Assembly: GCF_937871615.1 (NCBI RefSeq)
Contig: NZ_CALMPA010000045.1
Span: 212,046 to 276,045 of the forward strand
Direction of reading: 5' to 3'
Length of the DNA: 64,000 bases
From: an uncultured Sphingomonas sp.
GTDB lineage: Bacteria > Pseudomonadota > Alphaproteobacteria > Sphingomonadales > Sphingomonadaceae
Shown: piece after piece, positions 47,316-54,702 of the stretch
Layout of the letters: every line of letters starts with the position of its first letter
How positions within the stretch are numbered: the stretch's first letter is position 1
Made by a program: the position numbers and the translations under genes
The notes under the pieces: generated by a model
Told to the model about the DNA's origin: nothing
Database searches by the model: none
The model's input: the letters and a program-made list of their open reading frames with translations, nothing else

Positions 47316-47369
47316 GGCTGGTGCTTACCTGCCGAGAAACTTCGTGGTCATTCAACCGTTTTAATCGCC

Positions 47370-47537
47370 ATGGATCGCCCCACCGCCCTTCACGATGCAG
47401 ATACCGCGCCGCCCCAATTCGTGCCGAAACCGCGCGCGAGCGACGCGATCGGCGAATCGCTGCGTCAGGCGTTTCGGCCAAGGAGCAGCGCGATGGAAAT
47501 GAGCGATCTGCTCGCGCGGCTCGATCGGATCGCTTGA
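47370..47537 (+). CDS. 55-residue hypothetical protein with NepR-like C-terminal half
   Basis: The frame from ATG 47370 has typical GC-rich third positions and is convergent with ecfG, 9 bases from its stop. Residues 24-53 (DAIGESLRQAF, then LLARLD) resemble the two helices of the anti-sigma factor NepR, whose canonical copy in this window reads ...GSALRSIYQ...LLLLGKLD. The linker is about three residues shorter. It has no ribosome-binding site that I can see, and the resemblance is by eye, so both the gene and the function are tentative. Confidence 0.4.
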   Translation: MDRPTALHDADTAPPQFVPKPRASDAIGESLRQAFRPRSSAMEMSDLLARLDRIA

Positions 47538-47546
47538 CGGCGCCGG

Positions 47547-48188
47547 TCAACGATCCCGGCTGAGTTCGTTCACCTCGCTCATGATCGCATCAAGCACGGT
47601 CCCGCTGCCCTCGCTCTTGTGGCCGGTGCGAGGCGTCATATCCTTGCCGTTCATCAACGCTTCCAGCGCAACGCGGCCGCGCGCGACGCGGCTTTTGATC
47701 GTGCCGACCGCGACGCCGCAGATATCCGCGGCTTCCTCATAGGCGAAGCCACCGGCGCCCACCAGAATCAGCGCCTCGCGCTGCGGCTGTGGCAAGTGCA
47801 TCAGCGCGCGCTGCATATCCGCCAGTTCGACATGCTTGTCCTGCCCGGCGGGCGCGGCGAGCAGGCGATCGGCGACCAGATCATCCCATTCGCCCTTGAA
47901 ACGCGCGCGCCGCATCTGAGAGAGATACAGGTTGCGCAGGATGATGAAGGTCCAGGCGCGCATATTCGTACCGGCCTGGAAGCGTTTGCGCGCGGCCCAC
48001 GCCTTGAGCAGCGTCTCCTGCACGAGATCGTCGGCGAGGTCGCGATTCCCCGACAGGGAACGCCCAAAGGCACGCAGGTGCGGGATCACCCGCGCGAGTT
48101 GCTCTTTGAATTCGGGATCGGAGAGCGATACGTGCTCGCCCTGCGCATCGGCGCCCGCGCCATCTGTCTGAGATGGATCCTGCGTCAT
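47547..48188 (-). CDS. ecfG: general stress response sigma factor EcfG (ECF15 type)
   Basis: A 213-residue extracytoplasmic-function sigma factor. Region 2 (SLSGNRDLADDLVQETLLKAWAARKRF... with NMRAWTFIILRNLYLSQMRRAR) and region 4 (LPQPQREALILVGAGGFAYEEAADICGVAVGTIKSRVARGR) match alphaproteobacterial EcfG. It directs polymerase to GGAAC-N16/17-CGTT promoters when NepR is removed by phosphorylated PhyR. The 25-residue charged C-terminal tail is usual. It is downstream of phyR and a 47-residue membrane protein on the same strand. Confidence 0.95.
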   Translation of the reverse strand: MTQDPSQTDGAGADAQGEHVSLSDPEFKEQLARVIPHLRAFGRSLSGNRDLADDLVQETLLKAWAARKRFQAGTNMRAWTFIILRNLYLSQMRRARFKGEWDDLVADRLLAAPAGQDKHVELADMQRALMHLPQPQREALILVGAGGFAYEEAADICGVAVGTIKSRVARGRVALEALMNGKDMTPRTGHKSEGSGTVLDAIMSEVNELSRDR

Positions 48189-48300
48189 TCTGTCGCGATC
48201 ATTCCCCGCCGCGACCGGAAACCAGTCCGGCCAGTTTCAATAAGATATGGCCAACGGGCGCGTTTTTCCACCCGCCCCGGCAACGCAATTCAGGCGCTGC

Positions 48301-48444
48301 CTAAAGCCGGGTGAACACCACGATGGCAAAGATCACGATCACGAGCGCGAGCGAATAACCAAGGATATACCGCGTCATATGCGGTGTGGCCCCGGCCCTC
48401 GCCTCCTCCGTGCTTCGATGGATCGGTTCCTGTTCGTCTGTCAT
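48301..48444 (-). CDS. 47-residue single-pass membrane protein between phyR and ecfG
   Basis: Reading the minus strand, ATG (48444-48442) opens a 48-codon frame ending TAG at 48303-48301. The translation starts with an acidic stretch (TDEQEPIHRSTEEARAG) and ends in a hydrophobic helix (about residues 26-44: ILGYSLALVIVIFAIVVF) with Arg-Leu at the end, a neat tail-anchored or single-pass protein. It lies between phyR and ecfG on the same strand, 42 bases after phyR. No family is recognised. Location suggests a link to the stress-response locus. Confidence 0.65.
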   Translation of the reverse strand: MTDEQEPIHRSTEEARAGATPHMTRYILGYSLALVIVIFAIVVFTRL

Positions 48445-48486
48445 GAAGGCCAAACGAACAAGAACCGTTTTGGGTCCGTATCAACC

Positions 48487-49284
48487 TCAAAGGGCGGGAA
48501 CGGTCGATTGATCGAAGAACAATGCCTGGCTGATCGCGGCCTTCACCGTCGAACGCTGGAACGGTTTGGTAATCAGGAAGGTCGGCTCCGGTCGTTCGCC
48601 CGTCAGCAACCGTTCGGGAAAGGCGGTGATGAAGATCACCGGCACGCGGAATTCGGCGAGAATATCCTTCACCGCGTCGATGCCGGAGCTGTCGTCGGCC
48701 AATTGGATATCGGCCAGCACCAGGCCGGGGCGATCCTCCATCGCCAGCGCAACGGCCTCGTCACGGGTCACCGCCACGCCGGTCACATCATGGCCGAGAT
48801 CGCGGACGATCGTTTCCACGTCCATCGCGATGATCGGTTCATCCTCGATAATCAGCACGCGCGCGCGCGTCTGCCGCTCGATCTCCGCCATCGCCTCGCT
48901 GACCAGATCCTCGACCTCATCGGCCCCGACGTCGATCAGATAGGCCGCGTCCTCCGGGGTGAAGCCTTCCATCGCGGTAAGCAGCAGCGCTTGCCGCGAA
49001 AGCGGGGTCATCCGCGCGAGCCGCGCGCGCGCCACCATTTCCTGCTCGTTGGCGTCGCCCGCCTCCGGCAATTCGTCGATATGCGATGATGCCCAGATCG
49101 CCTGAAACGTCCGGTAAAGGGCAAGCCGGGGGTCCACATCGCGCGGAAACTCCTCCGGCGCCGCGACGATCGCCTCCAGCGTGGCGCGGACGTATTTGTC
49201 GCCGTGGTGCTGGCTTCCGGTCAACGCGCGGCCATAACGCCGGAGGAATGGAAGGTGCGGCGCGAGCTGTTGTCCAAGCGACAT
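48487..49284 (-). CDS. phyR: PhyR, response regulator / anti-anti-sigma factor of the general stress response
   Basis: A 265-residue regulator with an N-terminal sigma-like domain (residues 1-135; PHLPFLRRYGRALTGSQHHGDKYV and LSRQALLLTAMEGFTPEDAAYLI). The C-terminal receiver domain has acidic pocket EDEP (147-150), phospho-acceptor Asp192 in LVLADIQLADDSSG, the Thr in IFITAFPERLL and Lys in LITKPFQ. When phosphorylated it binds NepR and frees EcfG. The start at 49284 gives the family N-terminus with GGAG 10 bases upstream. It is divergent from nepR. Confidence 0.97.
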   Translation of the reverse strand: MSLGQQLAPHLPFLRRYGRALTGSQHHGDKYVRATLEAIVAAPEEFPRDVDPRLALYRTFQAIWASSHIDELPEAGDANEQEMVARARLARMTPLSRQALLLTAMEGFTPEDAAYLIDVGADEVEDLVSEAMAEIERQTRARVLIIEDEPIIAMDVETIVRDLGHDVTGVAVTRDEAVALAMEDRPGLVLADIQLADDSSGIDAVKDILAEFRVPVIFITAFPERLLTGERPEPTFLITKPFQRSTVKAAISQALFFDQSTVPAL

Positions 49285-49415
49285 GGGCGTTATTTTCTCC
49301 GTACCAAACCGGGCCTGCGCGAACGCCGCCCCAACGATCTCAAAACCTCTAACGTATCGACATGCAATCCCGTATCGCAGGCCCACGCCGCTTTGATGAT
49401 TTTGTTGTTGGGAGT

Positions 49416-49440
49416 GGAACCAACGAGCGCGTCTTTGGTT
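49416..49440 (+). promoter_or_regulatory. EcfG-type promoter for nepR
   Basis: GGAAC (49416-49420), 16 bases, then GGTT (49437-49440), one mismatch from GGAAC-N16-CGTT. It points at nepR about 80-110 bases downstream in the phyR-nepR divergent region. Autoregulation of nepR by EcfG is well known in this family, which supports the call. Confidence 0.65.
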
Positions 49441-49521
49441 TCATAGGTTCTCCCTGGAATGCGATGCGTATCGGGGCTTGCGGTTTTACCCAGCCGCGTC
49501 TTTTAGAAATGTAGAAATCCC

Positions 49522-49713
49522 GTGCGGTCGGGCGGTTCCGGGGGGCAGGTGTTGAGTTCGGACGATCAGGCAAAATTACCGCATCGAGAAAAGAACGCGA
49601 CGATTCCCGCAAAGGATCGTGACATGGGCTCCGCGTTGCGCTCGATCTATCAGCAAACCATAGAAGAAAAGATCCCGGACGAGATGCTGCTGCTGCTCGG
49701 GAAGCTGGATTAG
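49522..49713 (+). CDS. nepR: anti-sigma factor NepR
   Basis: A short anti-sigma factor of up to 63 residues that binds EcfG until PhyR~P displaces it. The conserved two-helix core is complete: GSALRSIYQQTIEEKIPDEM and LLLLGKLD at the very C-terminus. The start is uncertain: GTG at 49522 gives 63 residues, GTG 49549 or TTG 49552 lie near a G-rich Shine-Dalgarno-like stretch (GGGGGGCAGG). An EcfG-type promoter precedes it. The kinase-like gene follows after 13 bases in the same direction. Confidence 0.92.
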   Translation: MRSGGSGGQVLSSDDQAKLPHREKNATIPAKDRDMGSALRSIYQQTIEEKIPDEMLLLLGKLD

Positions 49714-49726
49714 GACGCCGATCGCA

Positions 49727-51319
49727 ATGGCTGGGAAGGTGGATCGTCCCGGCTCCGCAACGGCTTTCGCGGCACTGATGATCGCCCGCTGGCCGACCGG
49801 GGCCAAATTATTCCTCATCCTGAGCATCGCGCTGCTGCCGCTGGCGATGATCGCCGTTTTCGCAACGCTGCAAACCACGCGCAACGCCGATAGCGAATCG
49901 CGCGCCGGCCTGCGCCTCGCCTCCGCCGAAAGCAGCCGGGCGATGGCGATCGAGCTTATCGGCGACATGACCGCGCTACGCTCCGCGGTCAACGCGCTCG
50001 CCGCGGACGCGCAGGATGCGCCAAGTTGCGCGCGCGTGAAGGGGGTGTTCGCGCAGCTATCGACCAACGGCACGCGTTTTGTGATCTTCGATCGCGAAGG
50101 CCGGGCATTGTGCGGCACGCCTTTCGTCGGCGCGCGCCATATCGGACGGCAGGCCGAGGGCGCGACGGTCGCAGCCCGCGTGCAGCCGGAACGCGGCCTT
50201 TCACTCGGCGTGGCAGGGACCCAACATCGCCTGTTCGGCGCGGCCTTCTTTCCCAGGGAATTCCTGGCGGCGGTCAGCCGACCGAGCGGAATGCCGCACC
50301 CCTATCAACTCGTGCTGATGCATGGCGGGCATCAACTGATCGTCGATCACCTGCCCCGCGAATCCGCGCTCGAACGCCGCACCACCAACCGAACCAATCT
50401 GGGCTTTGCCGATCTCGCGCTGGAAATGCAGATGCGCAGTACGCCGATCACCTCCTCGCTGGTGATCGCGTTGCTGTTGCCGCTGTTGATGTGGGCGGCG
50501 GCGGCGGGCGTTTCCTGGTTCGTCGTCGATCGCCTGCTGGTGCGGCCACTGCGCGATCTGCGCGCCGGCATGGCGGCGCTGACGCCCGGCGAGGAGCCGG
50601 ACCCGGCGCTGCTCCGCGCCCTGCCCGCGCAGGAAATTCGTGAACTCGGCGACACGCTGCGCGCGCTCACCCGCACGGTGGCCTTGCACGAGGCCGGGCT
50701 GGCGGAGGGGCTGGTGCGACAAACACGTTTGACGCGTGAAGTGCATCATCGCGTGAAAAACAATCTTCAGGTGATCTCCAGCCTGATAAACCTCCATGCC
50801 CGCAGTGCGCGAACCCCCGACGCGTCACAGGCCTATGCCTCGATCCAGCGCCGTGTCGATGCGCTCGCCGTGGTGCATCGCAATCACTTCGCCGAAATGG
50901 AGGAAAATCGCGGGCTTGGCCTTCGTCCCGTCATCAGCGAACTCGCCACCAATATCCGGGCGACCGCGCCAGAGGGCAGCCGGCTGAGCATCGCGCTTGA
51001 TCTCGATCCCTTCTATGTCGGGCAGGACGTGGCGGTTCCGATCGCCTTTCTCGTCACCGAGGCGGTCGAACTTGCGCTGGCCGACGATGCCCAGGCCGAG
51101 ATTCGCATCTCGCTGAAGCCGGATGGCGAACATGACGATCGCGCGATATTGCGCGTTTCCTCCACCGCGCTCATCCCGAGCGCGGCCCTGTCCGCCCGGC
51201 TCGAACAGCGTTATGGCCGCGTGATGGAAGGGCTGTCGCGGCAACTTCGCGCGCCGTTGCAATATGATCCGGAAAACGGCGCCTATGCCATCACCATTCC
51301 GGTCATCGGCCGCGAATAG
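49727..51319 (+). CDS. HisKA_2/HWE-type sensor protein of the PhyR locus with degenerate ATPase domain (PhyP-like)
   Basis: A 530-residue membrane sensor: helix ~22-47, a periplasmic domain to ~240, a second helix (~243-265), HAMP-like linker, then HisKA_2 with REVHHRVKNNLQVISSLINLH (His340/His341). The ATPase region is odd: the N-box reads FLVTEAVELAL with no Asn, and no DxGxG box follows in DDRAILRVSSTAL. That fits the sphingomonad PhyP, a PhyR phosphatase encoded at the phyR locus, rather than an active kinase. It is co-directional with nepR. Phosphatase function is inferred. Confidence 0.85.
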   Translation: MAGKVDRPGSATAFAALMIARWPTGAKLFLILSIALLPLAMIAVFATLQTTRNADSESRAGLRLASAESSRAMAIELIGDMTALRSAVNALAADAQDAPSCARVKGVFAQLSTNGTRFVIFDREGRALCGTPFVGARHIGRQAEGATVAARVQPERGLSLGVAGTQHRLFGAAFFPREFLAAVSRPSGMPHPYQLVLMHGGHQLIVDHLPRESALERRTTNRTNLGFADLALEMQMRSTPITSSLVIALLLPLLMWAAAAGVSWFVVDRLLVRPLRDLRAGMAALTPGEEPDPALLRALPAQEIRELGDTLRALTRTVALHEAGLAEGLVRQTRLTREVHHRVKNNLQVISSLINLHARSARTPDASQAYASIQRRVDALAVVHRNHFAEMEENRGLGLRPVISELATNIRATAPEGSRLSIALDLDPFYVGQDVAVPIAFLVTEAVELALADDAQAEIRISLKPDGEHDDRAILRVSSTALIPSAALSARLEQRYGRVMEGLSRQLRAPLQYDPENGAYAITIPVIGRE

Positions 51320-51369
51320 CCACGATCAAAGACGGTGGCGCCATCAGCCGACTTTTTTTCGCGACGATC

Positions 51370-51394
51370 GGAACCCGGCGGATTTGGGATCGTT
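51370..51394 (+). promoter_or_regulatory. consensus EcfG promoter of the candidate stress sRNA
   Basis: GGAAC (51370-51374), exactly 16 bases, CGTT (51391-51394): a perfect match to the EcfG consensus, located 50 bases after the PhyP-like gene stop and immediately before the C-rich hairpin RNA. The expected transcription start is about 51400. Confidence 0.8.
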
Positions 51395-51399
51395 CTGAC

Positions 51400-51501
51400 C
51401 TGCGGATAGCGAATATTTGCCCCCCCGCTCTCGCTATCCAAGTCACAGGCCCGAAAGCGTCGTCCCCTCCCCCCCGGTGACGCTTTCGGGCCTTAAATTT
51501 T
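51400..51501 (+). ncRNA. candidate EcfG-controlled small RNA with two C-rich hairpin loops
   Basis: About 100 nt between a consensus EcfG promoter and a T-rich tail. Hairpin 1: GGATAGCGA (51404-51412) with TCGCTATCC (51431-51439), perfect 9-bp stem, 18-base loop containing seven consecutive C. Hairpin 2: 14 perfect pairs, GGCCCGAAAGCGTC (51448-51461) with GACGCTTTCGGGCC (51479-51492), 17-base loop containing CCCCTCCCCCCC, followed by TTAAATTTT. There is no open reading frame of note. The C-rich loops include CCTCC, complementary to GGAGG Shine-Dalgarno sequences, as in GsrN- and suhB-type alphaproteobacterial sRNAs. Confidence 0.75.
51448..51501 (+). terminator. intrinsic terminator of the candidate sRNA
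   Basis: A 14-bp perfect stem (51448-51461 with 51479-51492) followed at once by TTAAATTTT (51493-51501). It is the best intrinsic terminator in the window and doubles as the second C-rich hairpin of the sRNA. Confidence 0.8.
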
Positions 51502-51583
51502 GTCCCGTCATCGTCTTTCGGCGCCATCCCGGTTTGCGCTCTCGGCGGAAATCGACCATCTGCCCCGCGCAGGAGGACGCACG

Positions 51584-51718
51584 ATGTGCAAGGTTTTCGG
51601 ATTGATGGCGGTTACGGCGGCGGTGCTGCTGGCAGGGTGCAACACGATCGAGGGCATCGGCAAGGACGTGTCCTCCGCGGGCAAAACCGTTTCCAAGACG
51701 GCGCACGACGCGAAGTAA
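51584..51718 (+). CDS. entericidin A/B family lipoprotein
   Basis: A 44-residue lipoprotein: a short signal (MCKVFGLMAVTAAVLLAGC) with lipobox LLAGC, then NTIEGIGKDVSSAGKTVSKTA, the entericidin repeat-like amphipathic helix. AGGAGG lies 7 bases before the ATG. Entericidins are small envelope lipoproteins; EcnB is stress/stationary-phase induced in enterics. Here the gene follows the EcfG-controlled sRNA and its terminator, so read-through or a separate promoter would be needed. A longer frame from 51500 is rejected. Confidence 0.88.
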   Translation: MCKVFGLMAVTAAVLLAGCNTIEGIGKDVSSAGKTVSKTAHDAK

Positions 51719-51725
51719 TTCGCCG

Positions 51726-51757
51726 GCGCTGCATCCCCTTTGGGCCGGATGCAGCGC
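51726..51757. terminator. bidirectional hairpin between the entericidin gene and tatC
   Basis: GCGCTGCATCC (51726-51736) pairs perfectly with GGATGCAGCGC (51747-51757), an 11-bp stem with a 10-base loop in the 44-base gap between convergent genes. The T-run is weak. Confidence 0.6.
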
Positions 51758-51762
51758 GCCCG

Positions 51763-52545
51763 TTATTCCCCGGCCACCACGTCCGCGTCCACCGTTGCAG
51801 CCGCTTCGCGCGAGCGCCCGCGCTCGGTGAACCAGATGCCGATCAGCGCCAGTTCGTAGAGAATGCACAAGGGTATCGCGAGCAGAAGCTGCGATCCCAC
51901 GTCCGGCGGCGTGAGCACCGCCGCGATCGCGAAAGCTGCGACGATCGCATAACGCCGCACGCTCTTGAGCTGCTGGCGGGTGACAATACCGGCGCGCTCC
52001 AGCAGCATCAGCAGCACCGGCAGCAGGAAGGCAATGCCGAAGCCGAACAGGAATTGCATGATGAACGACAGATAATTGCCGATCGCCGGCAATGCTTCCT
52101 GATGCACGCCGCCGATATTGCCCTGAAAGCTCAGCAGGAAATGCAGCGCCATCGGCACCGCGATGAAATAGGCCATCGCCGCCCCGATCCCGAACAGCAC
52201 CGGGGTCGCAAGCAGGAACGGCAGCAGCGCCCGCTTCTCCTTGCGGTAGAGGCCGGGCGCGACGAACTGCCATAACTGGTTGGCGATCACGGGGAACGAC
52301 ACCATCGTCGCGGCGAAGAAGGCGACCTTTACCTTCACGAAAAACGCTTCGAATATCTGGGTGTAGATCAGCTTGGTCTGCCCCGCCTGCAACAGCGGAC
52401 GGACGAGAACCGCGAAGATGTCCTCCGCGAAATAATAGCAGACGAAGAACGCCACGATGAGCGCGCCGATGCAGTAAAGCAACCGCCGACGCAGTTCGAT
52501 CAGATGGTCGAGCAGCGGCGCCTTGCTGTCGTCTATCTCCTTCAT
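51763..52545 (-). CDS. tatC: Sec-independent protein translocase subunit TatC
   Basis: A 260-residue six-helix membrane protein that recognises twin-arginine signal peptides. It begins with DSKAPLLDHLIELRRRLLYC, whose HLxELRxR motif is the TatC signature. The conserved loop FWQF-like sequence (NQLWQFVAPGLYRKEKR) and VLTPPDVGSQ are also present. Last gene of tatA-tatB-tatC; its ATG overlaps the tatB stop (ATGA). Confidence 0.97.
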   Translation of the reverse strand: MKEIDDSKAPLLDHLIELRRRLLYCIGALIVAFFVCYYFAEDIFAVLVRPLLQAGQTKLIYTQIFEAFFVKVKVAFFAATMVSFPVIANQLWQFVAPGLYRKEKRALLPFLLATPVLFGIGAAMAYFIAVPMALHFLLSFQGNIGGVHQEALPAIGNYLSFIMQFLFGFGIAFLLPVLLMLLERAGIVTRQQLKSVRRYAIVAAFAIAAVLTPPDVGSQLLLAIPLCILYELALIGIWFTERGRSREAAATVDADVVAGE

Positions 52546-52946
52546 GCCGCGGGCTTCTCCTGGCCCGCCGCAGCCGGCGCGGGCGTGTCAGCCGGCCCGG
52601 CTTCAGGCGGCGCGGCGACCACGGGCTTCTCCACCATCACCGGCGCCGCATCCTCCGTATCGGGCGCGGCGGGCGCGGCGGGCGCATGTTCGATCATTTC
52701 AGGAGGTGAAGGCGGGTGCATCTCCATGATCCGCGCATTCTCCTCCTTCCACTTCTTTTCCATCTCGGCGAGTTCGGCCTCGCGGATCATTTCGTCGAAG
52801 CCGGAACGGAACTGGCGCGCGACCGAACGCGCGCGACCGACCCAATAGCCGAGAACGCGCATCGCCTTGGGCAAATCCTTCGGCCCGATGACAACCAGCG
52901 CCACCAGGGCCACGACCGCCCATTCGGAGAAATTGAAATCAAGCAT
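52542..52946 (-). CDS. tatB: Sec-independent protein translocase subunit TatB
   Basis: A 134-residue TatB: an N-terminal membrane helix with the typical Glu (MLDFNFSEWAVVALVALVVIGPKDLPKAMRVLG), an amphipathic helix and a Pro/Ala-rich tail. It forms the signal-peptide receptor with TatC. The FG-P hinge is GPKDLP, standard for TatB. It is 45 bases after tatA and overlaps tatC. Confidence 0.95.
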   Translation of the reverse strand: MLDFNFSEWAVVALVALVVIGPKDLPKAMRVLGYWVGRARSVARQFRSGFDEMIREAELAEMEKKWKEENARIMEMHPPSPPEMIEHAPAAPAAPDTEDAAPVMVEKPVVAAPPEAGPADTPAPAAAGQEKPAA

Positions 52947-52991
52947 GATCGGCCCGGCGGTGCGGAAGGATCAGATCGAGGCGACGGCGAA

Positions 52992-53228
52992 TCAGCGCGT
53001 CTTCTCGTCCTGAACGATCGTTTCAGCGGCCGGCCGCACCGGCTGCTGGGTTTCGATACGCGGCGCCGGCTTGGCGACGGCATCCTCGTCTTCCTCTGCC
53101 ATGCCCTTCTTGAAATTCTTTACGCCCTTCGCGACATCACCCATCAGGTTCGAGAAGCGGCCACCTCCCAAAAGAAGGATGGCGATGATGGCGACGACGA
53201 TCCAATGCAGCGGGCCAAACGCGCCCAT
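52992..53228 (-). CDS. tatA: Sec-independent protein translocase subunit TatA
   Basis: A 78-residue TatA that forms the translocation pore. It has the short helix WIVVAIIAILLLGGG, the hinge GRFSNLMGDVAKGVKNFKKGM with amphipathic helix, and an acidic tail. The common FG hinge is replaced by GGGRF. A ribosome-binding site CAGGAGAG precedes the ATG. Confidence 0.95.
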   Translation of the reverse strand: MGAFGPLHWIVVAIIAILLLGGGRFSNLMGDVAKGVKNFKKGMAEEDEDAVAKPAPRIETQQPVRPAAETIVQDEKTR

Positions 53229-53258
53229 GACGGCTCTCCTGAAATACAGGCGACGTAT

Positions 53259-53834
53259 CTAGTCATCCTCATCGCTTTTTTCCACCGCGAGTTGGTCGAA
53301 AGCGAGATCGACCGGGTCGAGCAGCCCCGCCGCCTTCAGATCGTCGATTCCCGGCAGGTCGCGGCGGCTTTCCAGCCCGAAATGGTCGAGGAAGCCCGCG
53401 GTGGTCGCGAACATCAGCGGTCGCCCTGGCACTTCGCGGCGCCCGGCGGGGCGCACCCACCCCGCCTCCATCAGCACATCGAGCGTGCCCTTCGATATCT
53501 GCACGCCGCGAATCGCCTCGATCTCGGCGCGTGTCACCGGCTCGTGATAGGCGATGATCGCCAGCGTCTCGATGCCCGCGCGGCTTAGCTTGCGCGCTTC
53601 CTCGCGATCGCGGCGCAGCAGGTGAGCGAGATCAGGCGCGGTCTCGAAATGCCATCGCTCGCCCCGACGGACGAGATTGATCCCCCGCTCGGCATAATCC
53701 GCGACAAGCGCCCGGAGCGCCCCCGCCACATCGCCCTCGCCAACGTGCGCCCGGATCGCATCGACCGTCATCGGCTCGCTCGCGGCGAACAGCACGGCTT
53801 CCACCGCGCGCGCGAGATCGTCCGGCGGGCTCAT
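53259..53834 (-). CDS. scpB: segregation and condensation protein B
   Basis: A 191-residue ScpB with two winged-helix domains: DLARAVEAVLFAASEPMTVDAIRAHVG and the conserved LSRAGIETLAIIAYHEPVTRAEIEAIRGV. Together with ScpA and SMC it forms the bacterial condensin. The start at 53834 overlaps the scpA stop (ATGA); a longer frame overlaps scpA in another frame. Confidence 0.95.
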   Translation of the reverse strand: MSPPDDLARAVEAVLFAASEPMTVDAIRAHVGEGDVAGALRALVADYAERGINLVRRGERWHFETAPDLAHLLRRDREEARKLSRAGIETLAIIAYHEPVTRAEIEAIRGVQISKGTLDVLMEAGWVRPAGRREVPGRPLMFATTAGFLDHFGLESRRDLPGIDDLKAAGLLDPVDLAFDQLAVEKSDEDD

Positions 53835-54571
53835 GTCGGCGCCCGGAGATAGAGCGGCGCGAAGGGTGATTTCTGCGCCAGTTCCACCCTGCCCTGCCGC
53901 GCCAGTTCCAGTGCCGCGAGGAAGCTGGAGGCAAGCGCGGACTTGCGGAACGGGCCAGAGGCGCCATCCGGCAGGAAATGCTCGATCATCGACCATTCGA
54001 TCGTCGCACCGATCAGCCCCGAGACACGCTCCATCGCCGCTTCGAGCGTCATCACCTGGCGATCGTGAACGACATGCAGCACGGGCCGGGTTCGCGCGGA
54101 CACCCGGCCATAAGCGGCAATGAGATCATAGATTTCCGCCGTCCAGCGCGCCTTGCGGACGGTGCGCAGCCCCTCGGGCATGGCGCGCGCGAACACGTCG
54201 CGCCCCAGCCGGTCACGCGCCATCAGCCGCGCGCCCGCCTCGCGCATCGCATTGAGCCGTTCGAGGCGGATCTGGAGCCTGAGCGCCAGTTCCTCCGGGC
54301 TCGGTTCGATCTCGGGGTCGCGCGGCAGCAACAGGCCCGATTTGAGATAGGCGAGCCACGCCGCCATCACCAGATAATCCGCCGCCAGTTCCAGCCGCAG
54401 CGATCGCGCGCGATCGACATACAGCAGATATTGCTCGACCAGCGCGAGGATCGAAATCTGCTTCAGATCGACCTTCTGCGACCGCGCGAGCGCGAGCAAC
54501 AGATCGAGCGGTCCCTCCCACCCGTCGAGATCGAGCGTCAGCGTATCAGCTTCGTCAGTCAACGGCGACAA
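53831..54571 (-). CDS. scpA: segregation and condensation protein A
   Basis: A 246-residue ScpA kleisin that bridges the SMC heads. The N-terminal LDLDGWEGPLDLLLALARSQKVDLKQISILALVEQYL is the family signature, followed by DYLVMAAWLAYLKSGLLLP. The available start is TTG at 54571, because a stop lies directly upstream in frame; this is an unusual start without an obvious ribosome-binding site. It overlaps scpB by ATGA. Confidence 0.93.
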   Translation of the reverse strand: MSPLTDEADTLTLDLDGWEGPLDLLLALARSQKVDLKQISILALVEQYLLYVDRARSLRLELAADYLVMAAWLAYLKSGLLLPRDPEIEPSPEELALRLQIRLERLNAMREAGARLMARDRLGRDVFARAMPEGLRTVRKARWTAEIYDLIAAYGRVSARTRPVLHVVHDRQVMTLEAAMERVSGLIGATIEWSMIEHFLPDGASGPFRKSALASSFLAALELARQGRVELAQKSPFAPLYLRAPT

Positions 54572-54702
54572 TCAGGAGCGCTGGGTTTCATTGCATCATG
54601 CTGGCAGAACGATGCGGCGTTGCACAGTCCCCGGCCTGACGGGCGAAGTTCACGAAGTTCGCACGAGTGAATATTGCGTCGCGTTTGGCGCCATTTGCTT
54701 CT

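Noticed and set aside
45882-47369. Long plus-strand frame antisense to glnE that continues into the 55-codon NepR-like frame
   Set aside because: Everything before 47370 lies opposite glnE and has shadow-type composition; only the end outside glnE is considered a gene.
49535-49540. GGAACC on the minus strand as an EcfG promoter for phyR
   Set aside because: No CGTT or similar -10 at 16-17 bases, and it lies inside the nepR frame.
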